NCBI GenBank assembly: GCA_003116995.1
Contig: BDSL01000022.1
Location: 806,001-870,000, forward strand
From: Yamagishiella unicocca
Taxonomy: Eukaryota > Chlorophyta > Chlorophyceae > Chlamydomonadales > Volvocaceae
Direction of reading: 5' to 3'
DNA length: 64,000 nt
Shown: piece by piece, positions 45,701 to 55,463 of the stretch
Numbering within the stretch: position 1 is the first letter of the stretch
Layout of the letters: each line of letters starts with the position of its first letter
Notes under the pieces: model-generated
Databases searched by the model: none
The model's input: only the letters and a program-made list of their open reading frames with translations
What the model was told of the DNA's origin: nothing
Made by a program: the position numbers and the translations under genes

Positions 45701-46658
45701 GTGAAATGGAAGGGAGCCGCAGGGTGGTGCGCGGCCCGCAGGGCGCACACCGCGTTTGCCGTCGGGCCATGCGATGGATGCGCCAGTATGGTATAGATGC
45801 GGAGCAGGTGGCGGCGAGGTCACCCGCCTACCCAGGAGTTGAACATCATCCTGCCGGTGGATGGCCCTCATCCCCCGACTCCTCCTGCCCCCTATGGTCC
45901 TGCCCCCGTAAATCCCCGACGCCCTCCCTCCCTACCCCCCTCCCTACCCCCTCCCTCCCCTTCCTCCCGCCCGCAGGTGATGCAGTCCATCGGCTTCCTG
46001 GGCCCCGCCTTCTTCCTGTCGCAGCTGGGCCACGTCACCACCCCCACGGGCGCGGTGCTGTGCATGGTGGGCTCGCAGGGCCTGGATGCTTTCAGCCAGG
46101 CGGGGCTCTACGCGAACCACCAGGTGCGTGACACGCGTCCCCTGCCGCACTGCACCCCGTTGGGTTGCGTTGGGTTGGGTTGCGGTTAGTTGAAACTATA
46201 AATCCCCCTTGGGAATATTGGGGGAGGAAACGTTACTCATTACTCATTCGAGGATCGGGGCCTCCTCCGCGGGGGATATGTCTTTTAATTAGTAAAGTGG
46301 TTACGTGTTTTTGTAATGTAGAAAACATCCTAGCCCATCTCCCCACCGCTGCCCTCCCCCGGCTCTCCCGACGTCCCCTGCCCGTGCCCGTGCCTTGCCG
46401 CCTGCAACATGCATCCCGGGGGTGACATGACAACCCACACAGGACATCGGGCCCAGGTACGCTGGTGTGCTTCTGGGCCTGTCCAACACGGCGGGCGTGC
46501 TGGCGGGCGTGCTGGGCAGCCTGGTCACCGGCTTCCTGCTGCAGGCGGGGGGCGACGGCGGCGGCTGGTCGCAGGTGTGGGCGGTGGCGGTGGGGTTCTA
46601 CCTGCTGGGCACGGTACTGTGGCTGTCGCTGTCCACCGGGGAGCGGATCTTTGACTGA
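39796..46658 (+). CDS. PHT4/ANTR-type anion (phosphate) transporter, MFS, 11 exons
   Basis: Membrane carrier of the SLC17-like PHT4/ANTR group, which moves phosphate or organic anions across plastid or Golgi membranes. Exons: 39796-39830, 40039-40231, 40462-40551, 42213-42391, 42695-42969, 43648-43741, 44170-44323, 45132-45215, 45458-45595, 45977-46123, 46443-46658; 534 codons plus TGA. Diagnostic blocks: FVLCNLDRVNMSIAILPM (TM1 region), TMGLVQSSFFWGYLLTQIAG, GGVLADRLGGK, RCLMGVGEGVAMPAMNAML, KWVPTGERSRSLALVYSGMF, WPSVFYAFGSLGILW, CHNWGLFILLTWMPAYY, and GPRYAGVLLGLSNTAGVLAG. These align with plant PHT4 proteins through all 12 predicted helices. The roughly 100 residues ahead of TM1 are Arg/Ser/Pro-rich and lack acidic residues at first, which fits a chloroplast transit peptide. 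Exons 1-2 were inferred from phase only and may differ; the body from 42213 is secure. Substrate not shown by sequence. Confidence 0.87.
40562..42090 (+). repeat. 21-bp minisatellite, about 70 copies (transporter intron 3)
   Basis: The unit is CGTCATGATGGCGCCACCTC plus A, with C/T and G/A variants (GGCGCC/GGTGCC, CGTCA/TGTCA). Interruptions recur: GCGCCAGAAACTCACGTC at about 40706, 41190 and 41483, and CATGGTTCCAGCTCA at about 40934, 41334, 41836 and 42042, pointing to higher-order duplication. The unit is a multiple of three and lacks stops in several frames of both strands, so it gives very long spurious ORFs. The array fills intron 3 between donor 40552 and acceptor 42212. Confidence 0.96.
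42976..43190 (+). repeat. Tandem duplication with telomere-like CTTAGGGTTTTAGGG pieces (transporter intron 5, after the exon at 42695-42969)
   Basis: About 43011-43070 and 43124-43185 are near-identical: TTTTGG.TTTGGGTAAACAGC, then GGGGGCACTGT and GATTGGGAGTAAGGAC. GGGGGCTTAGGGTTTTAGGG at about 42980 contains one TTTTAGGG unit, the volvocine telomere repeat, but there is no array. Confidence 0.8.
44759..44970 (+). repeat. 13-bp minisatellite GGTTTGCAAGGGT, about 16 copies (transporter intron between 44323 and 45132)
   Basis: Nearly perfect repeats with one GGGC variant pair near 44810-44825. Because 13 is not a multiple of three and the unit lacks stops, all three forward frames stay open; these frames are not genes. 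Confidence 0.95.
45606..45655 (+). repeat. Copy of the second dispersed intron motif (transporter)
   Basis: GGTTGCAAGGAAAGTCCGTG then TATGAAAGAAAAACCGTTTA lies just after the donor at 45596. The inverted form sits just before the kinase acceptor at 34228 (CCTAAACGGTTTTTACGC, then TTGTTTTCCTTGCAACC). Confidence 0.7.
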
Positions 46659-46965
46659 GTGAATGAGCGCGGCGCGGCGCAAGGTTTCGGAGAGGACTGG
46701 GAGTCGTCGGCGGTTAGGAGTCGGTTCCGTTCAGTTCGGTTGTTATTATTTTGTCTTGGTAGACGACGCCGTGGCGGGAGTTGAGCTTGAGGTGTATCGG
46801 TGTGTTTGTGTTGTTTGTTGGTTTTGCGTATGAAGGCGGCGATTTGCCCCTCCCCCCTGCAATCAAACGCCCCGCCTGTGTCTGTAGCGGGGGGGTGGTG
46901 GGGGTCCGAGCCAGGGCTTGTGGTGGTGACGCTCCGGTGGTGGGAGAGCGCCGCCATACATCACC

Positions 46966-47052
46966 ACCACCACCACCGCCACCACCACCACCACCGCCAC
47001 CACCACCACCACCACCACCACCACCACCGCCACCACTACCACCACCACCACC
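46966..47052 (+). repeat. CAC/CGC trinucleotide microsatellite
   Basis: About 29 triplets of CAC with scattered CGC and TAC. It lies about 310 bp after the transporter stop codon and makes the His or Pro runs of the overlapping chance frames. Confidence 0.93.
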
Positions 47053-48815
47053 GGGTGCGCACGTGGAGGGGCACGCCAGGGGCTCCTGGTGAGGCGGCGG
47101 CGGCGGTGAGGGGTTGATGTGTTGATGACGCGGTGGGGTTGAGGTGGCGAGGGGGCGCGCTGTGCGCTGGCACACGCCCACGCGCGCAGCAGATCATCGT
47201 GTGGCTTCGGCTGCGGGCCGCGCTGTCGAATTCTTTGCCCCCCGCTCCGCCCCGCTGACGGGAGGAGGATGGACGGGGTCTGTTGTCCGTTCGGAGTTGG
47301 GGCGATGTGTGGCACGCGATGCTGGGCGCCAGGGCGGGGCGCGGCGCGGGCCTGGGCTTGCGAGCGCGCCTTGGAGTTCGGACGCCACCTCCGGCGTGAG
47401 AGAGCGGGGGCTGTGCGGCGTGAGGTTCTGCAGCGCAGGATGCGTGGGTGGTGAGGCGGAGGCGTGTGCGGCCAGCTGGGGTGGATGGCGGCGGTAGCAG
47501 GCGGCCTAAGGGCCCGTCCGTCGTGTTGTTGTTTTGTACAGAGCAACGAACGGGCACTATTACAGTGCTTCTCCCGAGTGAGGACACGGCACCGCCAGCT
47601 TATATCTTATTGTTATTGCTGGCGGGGGCCGTCGTGAAACTAGTGTTTACTGGTACTCTCTGCATCTCCAGGTGCCGCCTCGGCAGAGAGTTTCCACTTG
47701 TTTTCTTGCGGTTTTTGGTCTTAGTAATGGGCCTTGGCACACGGGCGGCATCTGGAGTCGAATGGGCTCTGGGATTGAGGTTTTGCGTGGAGGGGACGGA
47801 GTCGGCGCTGACAGCCGTCCGCCGTTCGCCCATGTGCCGTACTACGGTCGGTGTGGTGGCGCTGTCGCGCCGCAGCTGTCGCCCTGCCGCGCCACAGCAG
47901 CTCGAATCTCTTTTGGTATCTGTTGTCACCAGATCCAGATCGTGAGTGGGAGAGTCCGCGAGTAGAGTTCCAGCGTCGAGCGAGAGAGTTCCGGGTGTGA
48001 TGCGTAAGGCGGTGGATTTCAGATGTGGCCCCCTCGGGGTGACACGGGTTTTGACTTTTCAGTGCTGGCCTGCGGGGTGCCTCTCATATCCCTCCCCCCC
48101 CTGCTTTACTTGTAACCCCCGGATGACATGCCCTGGCGACGGGGAGTTGGAGGCCGTTAATTCGCCGCGGGAATATTGGGATCACGCGAAATGGGATTGC
48201 GCGAATAGGCGGACCCGGGGCGGAGGGAGGCGCACAGCACACGGCGTGCTTGGCGCCGAGTCGTCAGTCTGGAGGGCGAACACGTTGCTGGGTGCTTGCT
48301 CCTTCCCCAAGACCGTTGGGAGGGCGAACACGTGGCATCTTGTAGGTTTGCTTCGCATGCATGTATGTATGCAGCTGGGTCATACCAGCTGTGGTACTTC
48401 TGGGTTGAGGCTCGCGGGGCAAGCTGCCGGTAAGCGTGTGTTTGGGGCTCGGCGGTGTGCGATGGGGTTGCATGGCACCTTCGATATCGGCAGGGTCGAG
48501 GCTTCCTGCCCTCGGCATGCAAGCCCAATGGACTGCAAGGAGCAGCAGCAGGATCCAGCCCGTTTGTTTTCTTATTGTTCTCTTATTTATGTCTTAGTCC
48601 GGCTTTTTACAGCCGCCACGCGCTCAACGCTCGGTTGCAGCGCGTGGCGCCCATCCTGTTCGGACAACCAGTCTGTGCGCGTGCATGTTTGGCTAGGCCC
48701 AAGTGTTAGTCATTTCGATTGTGTTTGCCCTTCGGTCTCTAAATCTCCTGCACATACGGACGAGCCCGTTGGCGCTGTTGTTACCCGGCCTGCCGTGCAG
48801 TGCATTCCCTTCGAT

Positions 48816-48855
48816 AGTAGTAACTGTGACAGTGGTCCCCAGACCAGAAGGTGTT
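48816..48855 (+). repeat. Dispersed repeat copy 1 (AACTGTGACAGTGGTCCCC)
   Basis: TAGTAGTAACTGTGACAGTG then GTCCCCAGACCAGAAGG. It matches copy 2 at 49067 and copy 3 at 50203 in the first 35-40 bp. Confidence 0.7.
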
Positions 48856-49059
48856 GCGACTGCGAGATGAGGTGGTTGGTGGTTTCGGGGTCGACGGCTG
48901 CGGCATTGCTAGCGGCTCGGGACGGGCCAGGCCTGCTGTGCGCGCGCATGTCCGTCCAGGTGTCAAGGCGGAGCACTTGCGTACCTCGTTTCGTTCAGGC
49001 CGGCAACCGTGTAGACGTAACGACCTCTCCCTTCGTGTACGTTATAGCTGGCTGACTGG

Positions 49060-49140
49060 CTGGCTGTAGCACTTGTAACAGTGGGCCCCAGACCGCAAGG
49101 TAGAGCCATCGAGCTCATCGCCTGACACTAAAAGAGGCGC
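49060..49140 (+). repeat. Dispersed repeat copy 2
   Basis: ACTTGTAACAGTGGGCCCCA, then GACCGCAAGGTAGAGCCATC and GAGCTCATCGCCTGACACT. It shares about 70 bp with copy 3, from AGTGGGC to CATCGCCTG.CACT, followed in both by an A/G-rich stretch. Confidence 0.75.
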
Positions 49141-50196
49141 AGGACGAAGGAAAAAGCCAGTCGACCGAGGTACGGCGAACCACCAGAAACTCCGAACAAG
49201 GGCCCTGAGAGCAACAGCGGCAACAACCACCCAGGGGGAAGTAGCCTAGATGGCCCCCTGCCAGCAATACACCAACGGCAGCCCAAGCGGCCCCTCGTCA
49301 GTATAACCAGCAGAGCGCCTCAACAAGTCGTGCAGAGACCCCCACCTGTGGCCCAAGAAGGTTTCCCCCACAACGGGCCAGCACCCAGCCCGAAATAAGG
49401 AGGAGCTAAAAGCGAGCTCCCGTACGAGCACCGGCCAGCCGGGACCTAGTCCGAACCGGAATTAGATTAACCGGTATTACTACTACAAGTAGATGCCAAC
49501 ACGCCATCCTGCAAATCTCGGTTTCTCGCCACCCCTATGAAAACACGGATCCTTTGGACCATGAGTCAGCCAGTCGATTGGACCCCCGACGCCCACCCGT
49601 AGCAGTAGCGGGCGGAAACAGGATAGCAATAACTGTATTAGTCATTACTTTTCTAACTAGCAAACCCGTAGCCGGCCTGACTGTGCTGGTGGAAGAGAGA
49701 GGAGGGAGGGGTAGGACTGGCAGAAGGCTGGAAGGGCAGGGAGGTCGCGCTGCTGCCGGTCGGCACGGTGTGAGGCCTGTGGGTGCAAAGATCGAGGCCC
49801 GGTCGCAACCGCCCAGGGCTAAGAAGACTGCTGCGCAGTGCCGCATGGTCTGGGGCCCACTTTGACAGTTGCTACGACTGCTGCCGCCTCAGCGGAACCA
49901 CCCGAAGACCCGGGTGGAGGCCACCAGTGGCCCGGTACAACGGACCCGGCCCGCTGCAACGACCTTTCGTCTGTACATCGGCACGTCGGTTTAACGATCA
50001 ACTACCGACCGTTTATTGTTCTTTCTCGGTGGGCGCCCGCCTCGCGCTGTACGGTCGGGGCGTGTAGGGCCCCGCCCTGGAGCGTCCCATCCCAACCTAC
50101 TACCCGGCTGTCGCTGCAGAAGCTTTCACCATGGCTAGCTAGCTCCGCCGCTGTTAAATCTTAAAGCCGGCAGTAACACTAACACTCTGTCTTGTT

Positions 50197-50285
50197 GTAG
50201 TAGTAACTGCTATAGTGGGCTGCAGATCCTAATGTAGAGCCATCGTGCACATCGCCTGGCACTGGAAGAGAAGCAGGAGGGGCAC
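50197..50285 (+). repeat. Dispersed repeat copy 3
   Basis: GTAGTAGTAACTGCTATAGT, then GGGCTGCAGATCCTAATGTA and GAGCCATCGTGCACATCGCC. Copies 2 and 3 are about 1.1 kb apart in the same orientation and may be ends or internal parts of one decayed element between them. Confidence 0.75.
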
Positions 50286-50622
50286 GAACTCCTTTGCAGC
50301 TCAGCGCGACCAGCATACCGAGCTGTCGTCATGTGTCATGACAACTACAGCCGTCCAGGAAGTCGCTAGAGGTCGCACCCTGCCTCAGCAGTTTTGCTAC
50401 CGACCGACGGGTCGCTCGTCGAGCCGGTGCCCAACTGTGCCCAAAATCCGACCATCACAAGCCCTGTTTGTCATGGCCTTCGACACGGCGCGAAACAGCG
50501 AGACGTTTGTTGTTGGACGATGCCTAAATGTTGGATGGGACTCATATTGCTGACGCTCATGACCTCACAGCGGCCCCAGGTATCGAAATCACAGTCGACG
50601 AAGTTTCATCGACAACACAAAC

Positions 50623-50630
50623 AAAAAAAA
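50623..50630 (-). terminator. Pol III T-run terminator of the tRNA-Val gene
   Basis: Eight A's on the + strand, hence TTTTTTTT on the transcribed minus strand, start immediately after the discriminator base. Confidence 0.9.
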
Positions 50631-50704
50631 TGTCACCGTCCAGGTTCGAACTGGAGACCTTTCGCGTGTGAGGCGAATGTGATAACCAACTACACCACGG
50701 TGAC
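50631..50704 (-). tRNA. tRNA-Val (anticodon CAC)
   Basis: The minus strand folds as a full cloverleaf. Acceptor stem GTCACCG pairs with CGGTGAC. The D arm holds the A box TGGTGTAGTTGG. Anticodon stem TTCGC/GCGAA encloses the 7-base loop CTCACAC with anticodon CAC, reading GUG. The T arm is TCCAG TTCGAAC CTGGA, carrying the B box. The discriminator is A. It has no intron and the 3' CCA is not encoded, as expected for a nuclear tRNA gene. A run of eight T's follows directly on the minus strand as the Pol III terminator. Confidence 0.96.
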
Positions 50705-50788
50705 AGATCTAGCTGTCGTACAACTGCTGATGACGTCATACGAATCTGCAAATACACGGCAAGTCAAGCTGTTCGCCTCCGCAGGCTT

Positions 50789-50807
50789 GCGGTCTCTCTC
50801 TCTCTCG
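50789..50807 (+). repeat. 19-bp direct repeat, left copy (possible target-site duplication)
   Basis: GCGGTCTCTCTCTCTCTCG, identical to 52464-52482. It sits about 85 bp from the tRNA gene, at the left edge of the LINE-like fragment. It is partly a TC microsatellite, so coincidence is possible. Confidence 0.6.
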
Positions 50808-52463
50808 GTCTCCTTCCTCTCTACCCTCCACCCTGCCTTCCGCCCGCTGGCCGTCACCACAGCTCGCCCGGATGGCCCGTGGCTCGGCGCCCCCTTAAGC
50901 TTGCCCCCGGACATCCACCGGCTTGCCACGAGCCTCGGTCACCTCCCCCCCTGTCTGACGTCGCGGACCCCCCCCTGGAGCCGGGCGTCTGGTGCTTCAA
51001 CGCGCCGCTGTGGGGCAACCCGCTCCTGCCCAACGCGGGGGCGCCGGGCCGGCGGCCGGGGTTGGAGGCTATCCATGGCCCCCTCACCATGTGCCGCCGC
51101 CTGCTGACCGTCGGCGACGCCGTCCGGGTGCAGGACGCTATGACCGCGTTTGAGGTGGAGCGCGCCCATGCCCTGGCGACGACGCCGGGCATGGCCATCT
51201 TCAGCCGGCTGGCTGAGCGCTGGACGACGCTCGTACGGCACGAGCTGGCGCCCTCCGAGCTGGCCATGGGTGCGCTCCAAGATCGCATCGCGGCGCGGGC
51301 TGCGGTGGCCGCTCTCCTTTCTGACATCTCGCCCGCATGGCTCGCTGCTGCTCGCCTGGCGCCCGATGGCCCCGCCCCGCCGTCGCCTGACGAGGTGGAT
51401 GCTCTCCTCCTTGCTCGCCTGGGGTGGCGGCTGGGTGTGGACGCCGTGCTGCCCCTCACCTCCTTCACCGTCAAGCTGGGCACCCTGCTCCAGGCGGCGG
51501 AACTGGAGCGCCCCAGGCAGGCCTGTCATGCGGCGTATGTGCGGGAGGCGCTCGGGCTGTCCCCTGCTGTGGCTGCCACGCCCGAGGCGGCCCTTGTGGC
51601 GTTACGCGCGGTATGGCGGCGGTTGTGGAAGCGTCTTAAGTGGGAGCCGCGGTGGAAGGAGGTCCTCTGGCGGCTGGCGGTTGACGGGGTGCCCATGCCG
51701 GGCTCCTCTCACCTCCCGCTGGTCCCACCCGAACCGTGTGCTTGCGGCTGTTACCCCGCTGCAGCGGGTGTGGCCGAGTCGCCGCGCTTGCATCACTTTT
51801 GGTCTTGCCCCCTCGTCCGCCCGCTCTGGGATGAACTGGAAGTCTGCTGTGGGTGCGGGGTCACGCGTGAGCATGTGTGGTTGTGTGTGTCGCCGGATCC
51901 GACCACTGTGCTGCAGTGTGTGTGGGATGTGGTGGCGTTGGCGGCGCTCAACGCGATGGAGTGGGCGCGCCGGTACCTACACTCTCATCGGCTCTCCGGC
52001 ACCACCCTCCCTGCTGCTATGCGTTCTGGCCTCCTTGCTAAGTTCTGGGCCTTGCTGCGGGACTTTGCGGGCTTGGGTTTGCCCCGCAAGGACTGGGGTT
52101 ACGTGGGGGTGGACCACCCATTTTTGTTCGTAACCGGGGGTCGGCTCATGTGCGCCGTGCCGCCCTAGCTAGCCTGCCTTGGATGCTGTTTGTTCTTTCG
52201 TTCTTTCTTTCCTGGTGCCACCTTTGCTGGTTCGAGATACGAGTGGTGCGGGTGATGGGCAGGTGAGCCAATGGGGGCTTTTGTGGTGGTTTTGACGCGT
52301 AAGGGTGGCCTGCATGGGGCCGTGTCCTGCCGTCGCTTGTGCTGACTTTGCATGATGCTGTTTGCCTGCTGTTGCCCGTACCCGACCTTGGTTCCGTGTC
52401 TCTTCCGCAGTGCTTTCCCGCCGGGATAAGGGCGGGTGCCGCCTGTCGTGCGGCCACTGTAAC
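50808..52463 (+). pseudogene. 5'-truncated LINE 3' fragment (post-RT region with zinc-binding motif)
   Basis: One frame is open from at least the tRNA edge to TAG at 52166-52168, about 430 codons after 50879, with no in-frame ATG near its beginning, which suits a truncated insertion. The product has no RT catalytic YxDD. Its first part has the LINE post-RT pattern (WCFNAPLWGNPLLPNAG, LTVGDAVRVQDAMTAFE). The end has RWKEVLWRLAVDGVPMPG, then CACGCYP ... SPRLHHFWSCPLVRPLWDEL, a Cys/His zinc-binding module like that of LINE ORF2 C-termini. Codon usage is very GC-rich, so the copy is young or once selected. TGTAA at 52458-52462 just before the right 19-bp repeat would be the element's own poly(A) signal. 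I cannot exclude that it is part of the same element as the recombinase downstream. Confidence 0.62.
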
Positions 52464-52482
52464 GCGGTCTCTCTCTCTCTCG
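52464..52482 (+). repeat. 19-bp direct repeat, right copy
   Basis: Identical to 50789-50807 and placed directly after the TGTAA at 52458-52462. If both are a target-site duplication, the inserted LINE fragment is 50808-52463. Confidence 0.6.
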
Positions 52483-53390
52483 CCTGCCTCCGCATCAAAA
52501 GGCGGGTGCTAGAGCTAACCAAATACACCACCACCGCAAGGCCCCGAGCCGCAGCCGTCTCGGGGAGTCCCGTAGCTGGGTTCCATGTGCCCTTGTATGT
52601 ACCATCGTACCCAGGCACCCAGACACGCACCCAGCCCCCCAGCCACCCACCCAGCGCCATGCTGCCCGTGTACATCGGCGGTGCATTTGCGCGCTAGGAC
52701 AAACCCTGGCAGTCCGCCTTTGCGGTGGTGGGGGCTGAGGCGGGGTGCGCTGTCGGAGGAGGCGTTCAGCAACGACGGCATTCCGATGGGGCGTTGGCGG
52801 GGCCGGTGCCGGGGTGGCTGCAGGCGTTCCTGCGTGCGCCGGCGAGGGTCGGTGGGGCCGTCCGGGCCGCAGAGGCCGGCGGGGCCGCGTGGGTAAAGGA
52901 TCATCCCGGGGGGACCCGACATCCTCGGACGGTGACACGGCGAGGAGGATGAGGACAGAGTGGGCATCAGCGACGGCCGCAACGGTGATGGCGGCGACGC
53001 GGGCGCCAGCGGCGGTTTTCCCTTCTCTCTGGCGGCTGTTTTCCCTCCTCTCTCCCTTCCTGCCCCAACCCGTGGTCAGCTGCTACCGCTGCTTCCCGCT
53101 GGCTGCGTCCCGCCTTCCTTGACCGCTGCCGCCAACTCAACGGATGGCGTTCCCGCCGGGATCCCGATTGGCGCTGCCCCCCCGGGCCCTATGCTCTCGG
53201 CAGTCGCTATGGGCCGCGCTCGTGTCCCCCTCAGACTCCATGTCCATGCACGGCCCTCGCTTAACCACTCCTGCGTGCGACCCTGTCTGCCTCGCTCGGC
53301 TTCGGCTGGGTAACCTTTCTGTGATACGGCGTGTCTAAACCCCCGATCACCGCACCTCTGCCGTTCCGGGTCCCTTCCGATGCTGCGTAG
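52483..53390. other. Spacer between the LINE fragment and the recombinase ORF
   Basis: GC-rich with several short open frames and no recognised motif. It may hold the 5' part of the recombinase element. About 52600-52640 has a CACCCAGNCACNCACCCAG-type low-complexity run. Confidence 0.4.
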
Positions 53391-54691
53391 GTGGCACCCC
53401 TCCCGGGGCTCGCTGGCGGCCGTCTAGCCCGTGTGGAGGCTCGACTCCGCCCGGGTTTCTCAGCCCCCCGCGACGAACAGGAGGCGATGTACCAGAAGGG
53501 GCTAGCGGCCGCCCACAAGATGCTCCTGGGGGCACTGGCTTCCACCACCGTCGCCCGACAGGACGCCGCAAGCGTGGAGTTCCTGGACTGGCTCTCTCGA
53601 TGCGGTCGGGGGCGGACATGGGCGGACTGCACACCGGACGACGTGTTGGTCTTCATGGTGACCTGGTGGTTGCCTCACCACCGTGCCCAGGGTGGCGGCC
53701 CCGTTGGGCCCGCCGCCGTGAAGTCCTGCCTGTCCGCCCTCAGTGGGTTCTTCCTCAGAGTCGGGCGCAGCAGCCGCTATGACGCTCCTACCGGTCTGGG
53801 CAACCCCTGTGATTCGATCTGGGTTGAGGACTTCCGCGCCTCCTACCAGCGTGCACGAGTGCTGGCCGGATACTCCGAAGTTTCCGCCGTGCCCATGACC
53901 CTTGCCAAGTACCGCGCGCTCGTGGCGTACCTGTGGGGCTTAGTGGTGCAGGCCAGCCGCCCCCTGGAGCGGCTACTGCTGTTGAAAAGAAAAACGTTTG
54001 CTCTGCACACTTAGGTTCTTTCCCCGAAGGGGAACGATTTTGGGATCACTTGTGCGTGCTGTTGCTGTGGCAAACGGCGGTGCGGGGGCACGACGTGGGC
54101 GAACTCGGGCTTGGGGACTTCGTAGACCCTGCGCAACCTCACCGGCCGTACCCGGGTTTCCCGTTGCCGCCAGCCTGGGAGTGGGGTCCCTCTCTGGCCC
54201 CCTCCCTGTGGTTCCGACAGCGAGGCACCAAGACTCATAAGCTGGCGCGCGCCTCGCTCGTGGAGCTGGTTCCCAACCCGGCGGAGCCAGCGTTCTGCCT
54301 TCCGCGGAACCTGGCCTACTACCTGTGGTGCTGTGGCCAGCCCGACGCCCCGGCGGGGAGCGCCGTCCGGGACCTGTTGTTCCGGCCCCTGGCCCCGGAT
54401 CAACAGGGCTTCAAGGAGACCGCGCTACGCAGCGCGAGCCTGGCGGCCCGGATCCGCCTGCACCTGCAGGAGGCGAGGCTCTATGAGGGGGAAACCGTCC
54501 ACAGTTTCCGCCACGGCGCCTTGCAGGCCTCGGAGGCGTCGGGTGAAGGGGTTCCCGCCTTGCTGGCTTTTGGGCAGTTGCGGAGTTTTTGGGCAGTTTT
54601 CGCTTCTCCGCCCAAACTACACATGGGGTGGTGGGTGGGTGAAGTTTTTGGCGGACTCCCGGCGCCCCTGATGGGCCGCCCCCTGGACTAA
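53391..54691 (+). pseudogene. Tyrosine-recombinase (YR) ORF of a mobile element, frameshifted
   Basis: Frame A (about 53391-54014) has the N-terminal core-binding style of volvocine YR elements: VEFLDWLSRCGRGRTWADCT, VLVFMVTWWLPHH, AAVKSCLSALSGFFLRVGRS, TGLGNPCDSIWVEDF. It then hits TAG at 54012-54014. Frame B (-1 relative) picks up from about 53985 with GERFWDHLCVLLLWQTAVRG, where HDVGEL follows a candidate catalytic Arg, then RQRGTKTHKLARA (candidate Lys), then HSFRHGALQASEA, the HxxR box, and stops at 54689-54691. The switch lies around an A-rich run at 53981-53992. No clear catalytic Tyr follows HxxR; the tail reads PPKLHMGWWVGEVFGG. Such recombinases cut and rejoin DNA for DIRS/PAT-like or Crypton-like elements. 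With one frameshift and no visible Tyr, this copy is probably inactive. No terminal repeats were found. Confidence 0.68.
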
Positions 54692-55463
54692 CGGAGCTTT
54701 AAATTGCTGTCAGTTGTGAGTGTGTGCTGAGCAGAGTATGGTCGCTTGCTAGTCTTGGGACCTTGGGAGGATAGGAGGTTTGCGGCCGTCGTACAATGTC
54801 CCGAGCATTTAAGTCTCTGTCAGTACCATGTTTTGGGCGTCCGCAAGTGCAGGCGTTCCCGATAAAGGAATCATGTCGTTGGTATCACCATACGAGAGCT
54901 GGGTTCCGCCCCGTAAGGCACGGGTGAGTCCTGAAAGGCACACAGACGCCACCCTGCACAAACAGCTGCCAAGACGCGACAGCCACAGCCAACCGACTCA
55001 CGGCAGCCAGGCATCGCAACACGAACGCATACCACGCACGTCGACGGGGAACTGGGGAGATACCATAGTCGACTTCATGGCTAGGTAGCTGGCCCGAGCC
55101 CACGCGGCTCCAGGGGCGGGCACTAGGTCGTTTTGAGGAAAGACGCAGAACCGCAGAACCCTGACCCACTGCCCGCGAGCGCTCTGCCTACAACAGAACG
55201 CAACAAAATGTTACAAGGGAGCAACAGCTCATCAAGCTCGCCCAAACAGTACGACTCAACTCGTCGAAGCGGAATTTTGGAAAGTGCCTTCACGGCCTGC
55301 CGCGCGCACCCCTCGTTCCTCGGCCACCGCTCCGAAGCCCAGGCCGTCGGCGTCAGCCCCTCCGCTCACGGTACGCCGCGCACCCCCACCTCCGTCTGCT
55401 TGATCAAATTCACGGCTGGGTTTTTGCGGCGGCATTGACCGCAAATTACACCCCGCCCGCGCC
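54692..55463. other. Intergenic stretch between the recombinase ORF and the 3' end of the WDR74-like gene
   Basis: No gene recognised. On the minus strand, TGTAA signals at 55446-55450 and 55211-55215 serve the gene ending at 55464. The remainder may contain the 3' part of the recombinase element. Confidence 0.5.
55211..55215 (-). terminator. TGTAA polyadenylation signal for the WDR74-like gene (preferred)
   Basis: TTACA on the + strand is TGTAA on the minus strand, about 250 nt after the stop. A second TGTAA only 14 nt after the stop (55446-55450) is probably too close. Confidence 0.55.

Larger units (their letters stand above)
46659..50622. other. Long intergenic/3' UTR region with dispersed repeats
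   Basis: The transporter 3' UTR starts here; the nearest TGTAA is at 48111-48115, inside a CTTTACTTGTAACCCCC context that also occurs in introns, so it may not be the true signal. 46966-47052 is a CAC trinucleotide array. A chance frame of 369 codons spans 47946-49055 but has no motif. Three related repeats occur at about 48823, 49067 and 50203 (listed separately). Another stretch, about 49150-49470, is C/A-rich with no homology I recognise. Confidence 0.5.

Noticed and set aside
47946..49055. 369-codon open frame after the transporter gene
   Set aside because: The translation has no domain, no helical or hydrophobic pattern, and codon usage unlike the nearby exons. It overlaps dispersed repeats, so chance openness in GC-rich DNA is more likely.
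50854..51483. 209-codon minus-strand frame opposite the LINE fragment
   Set aside because: It is antisense of a GC-rich coding frame; the plus strand carries the conserved zinc-binding motif.
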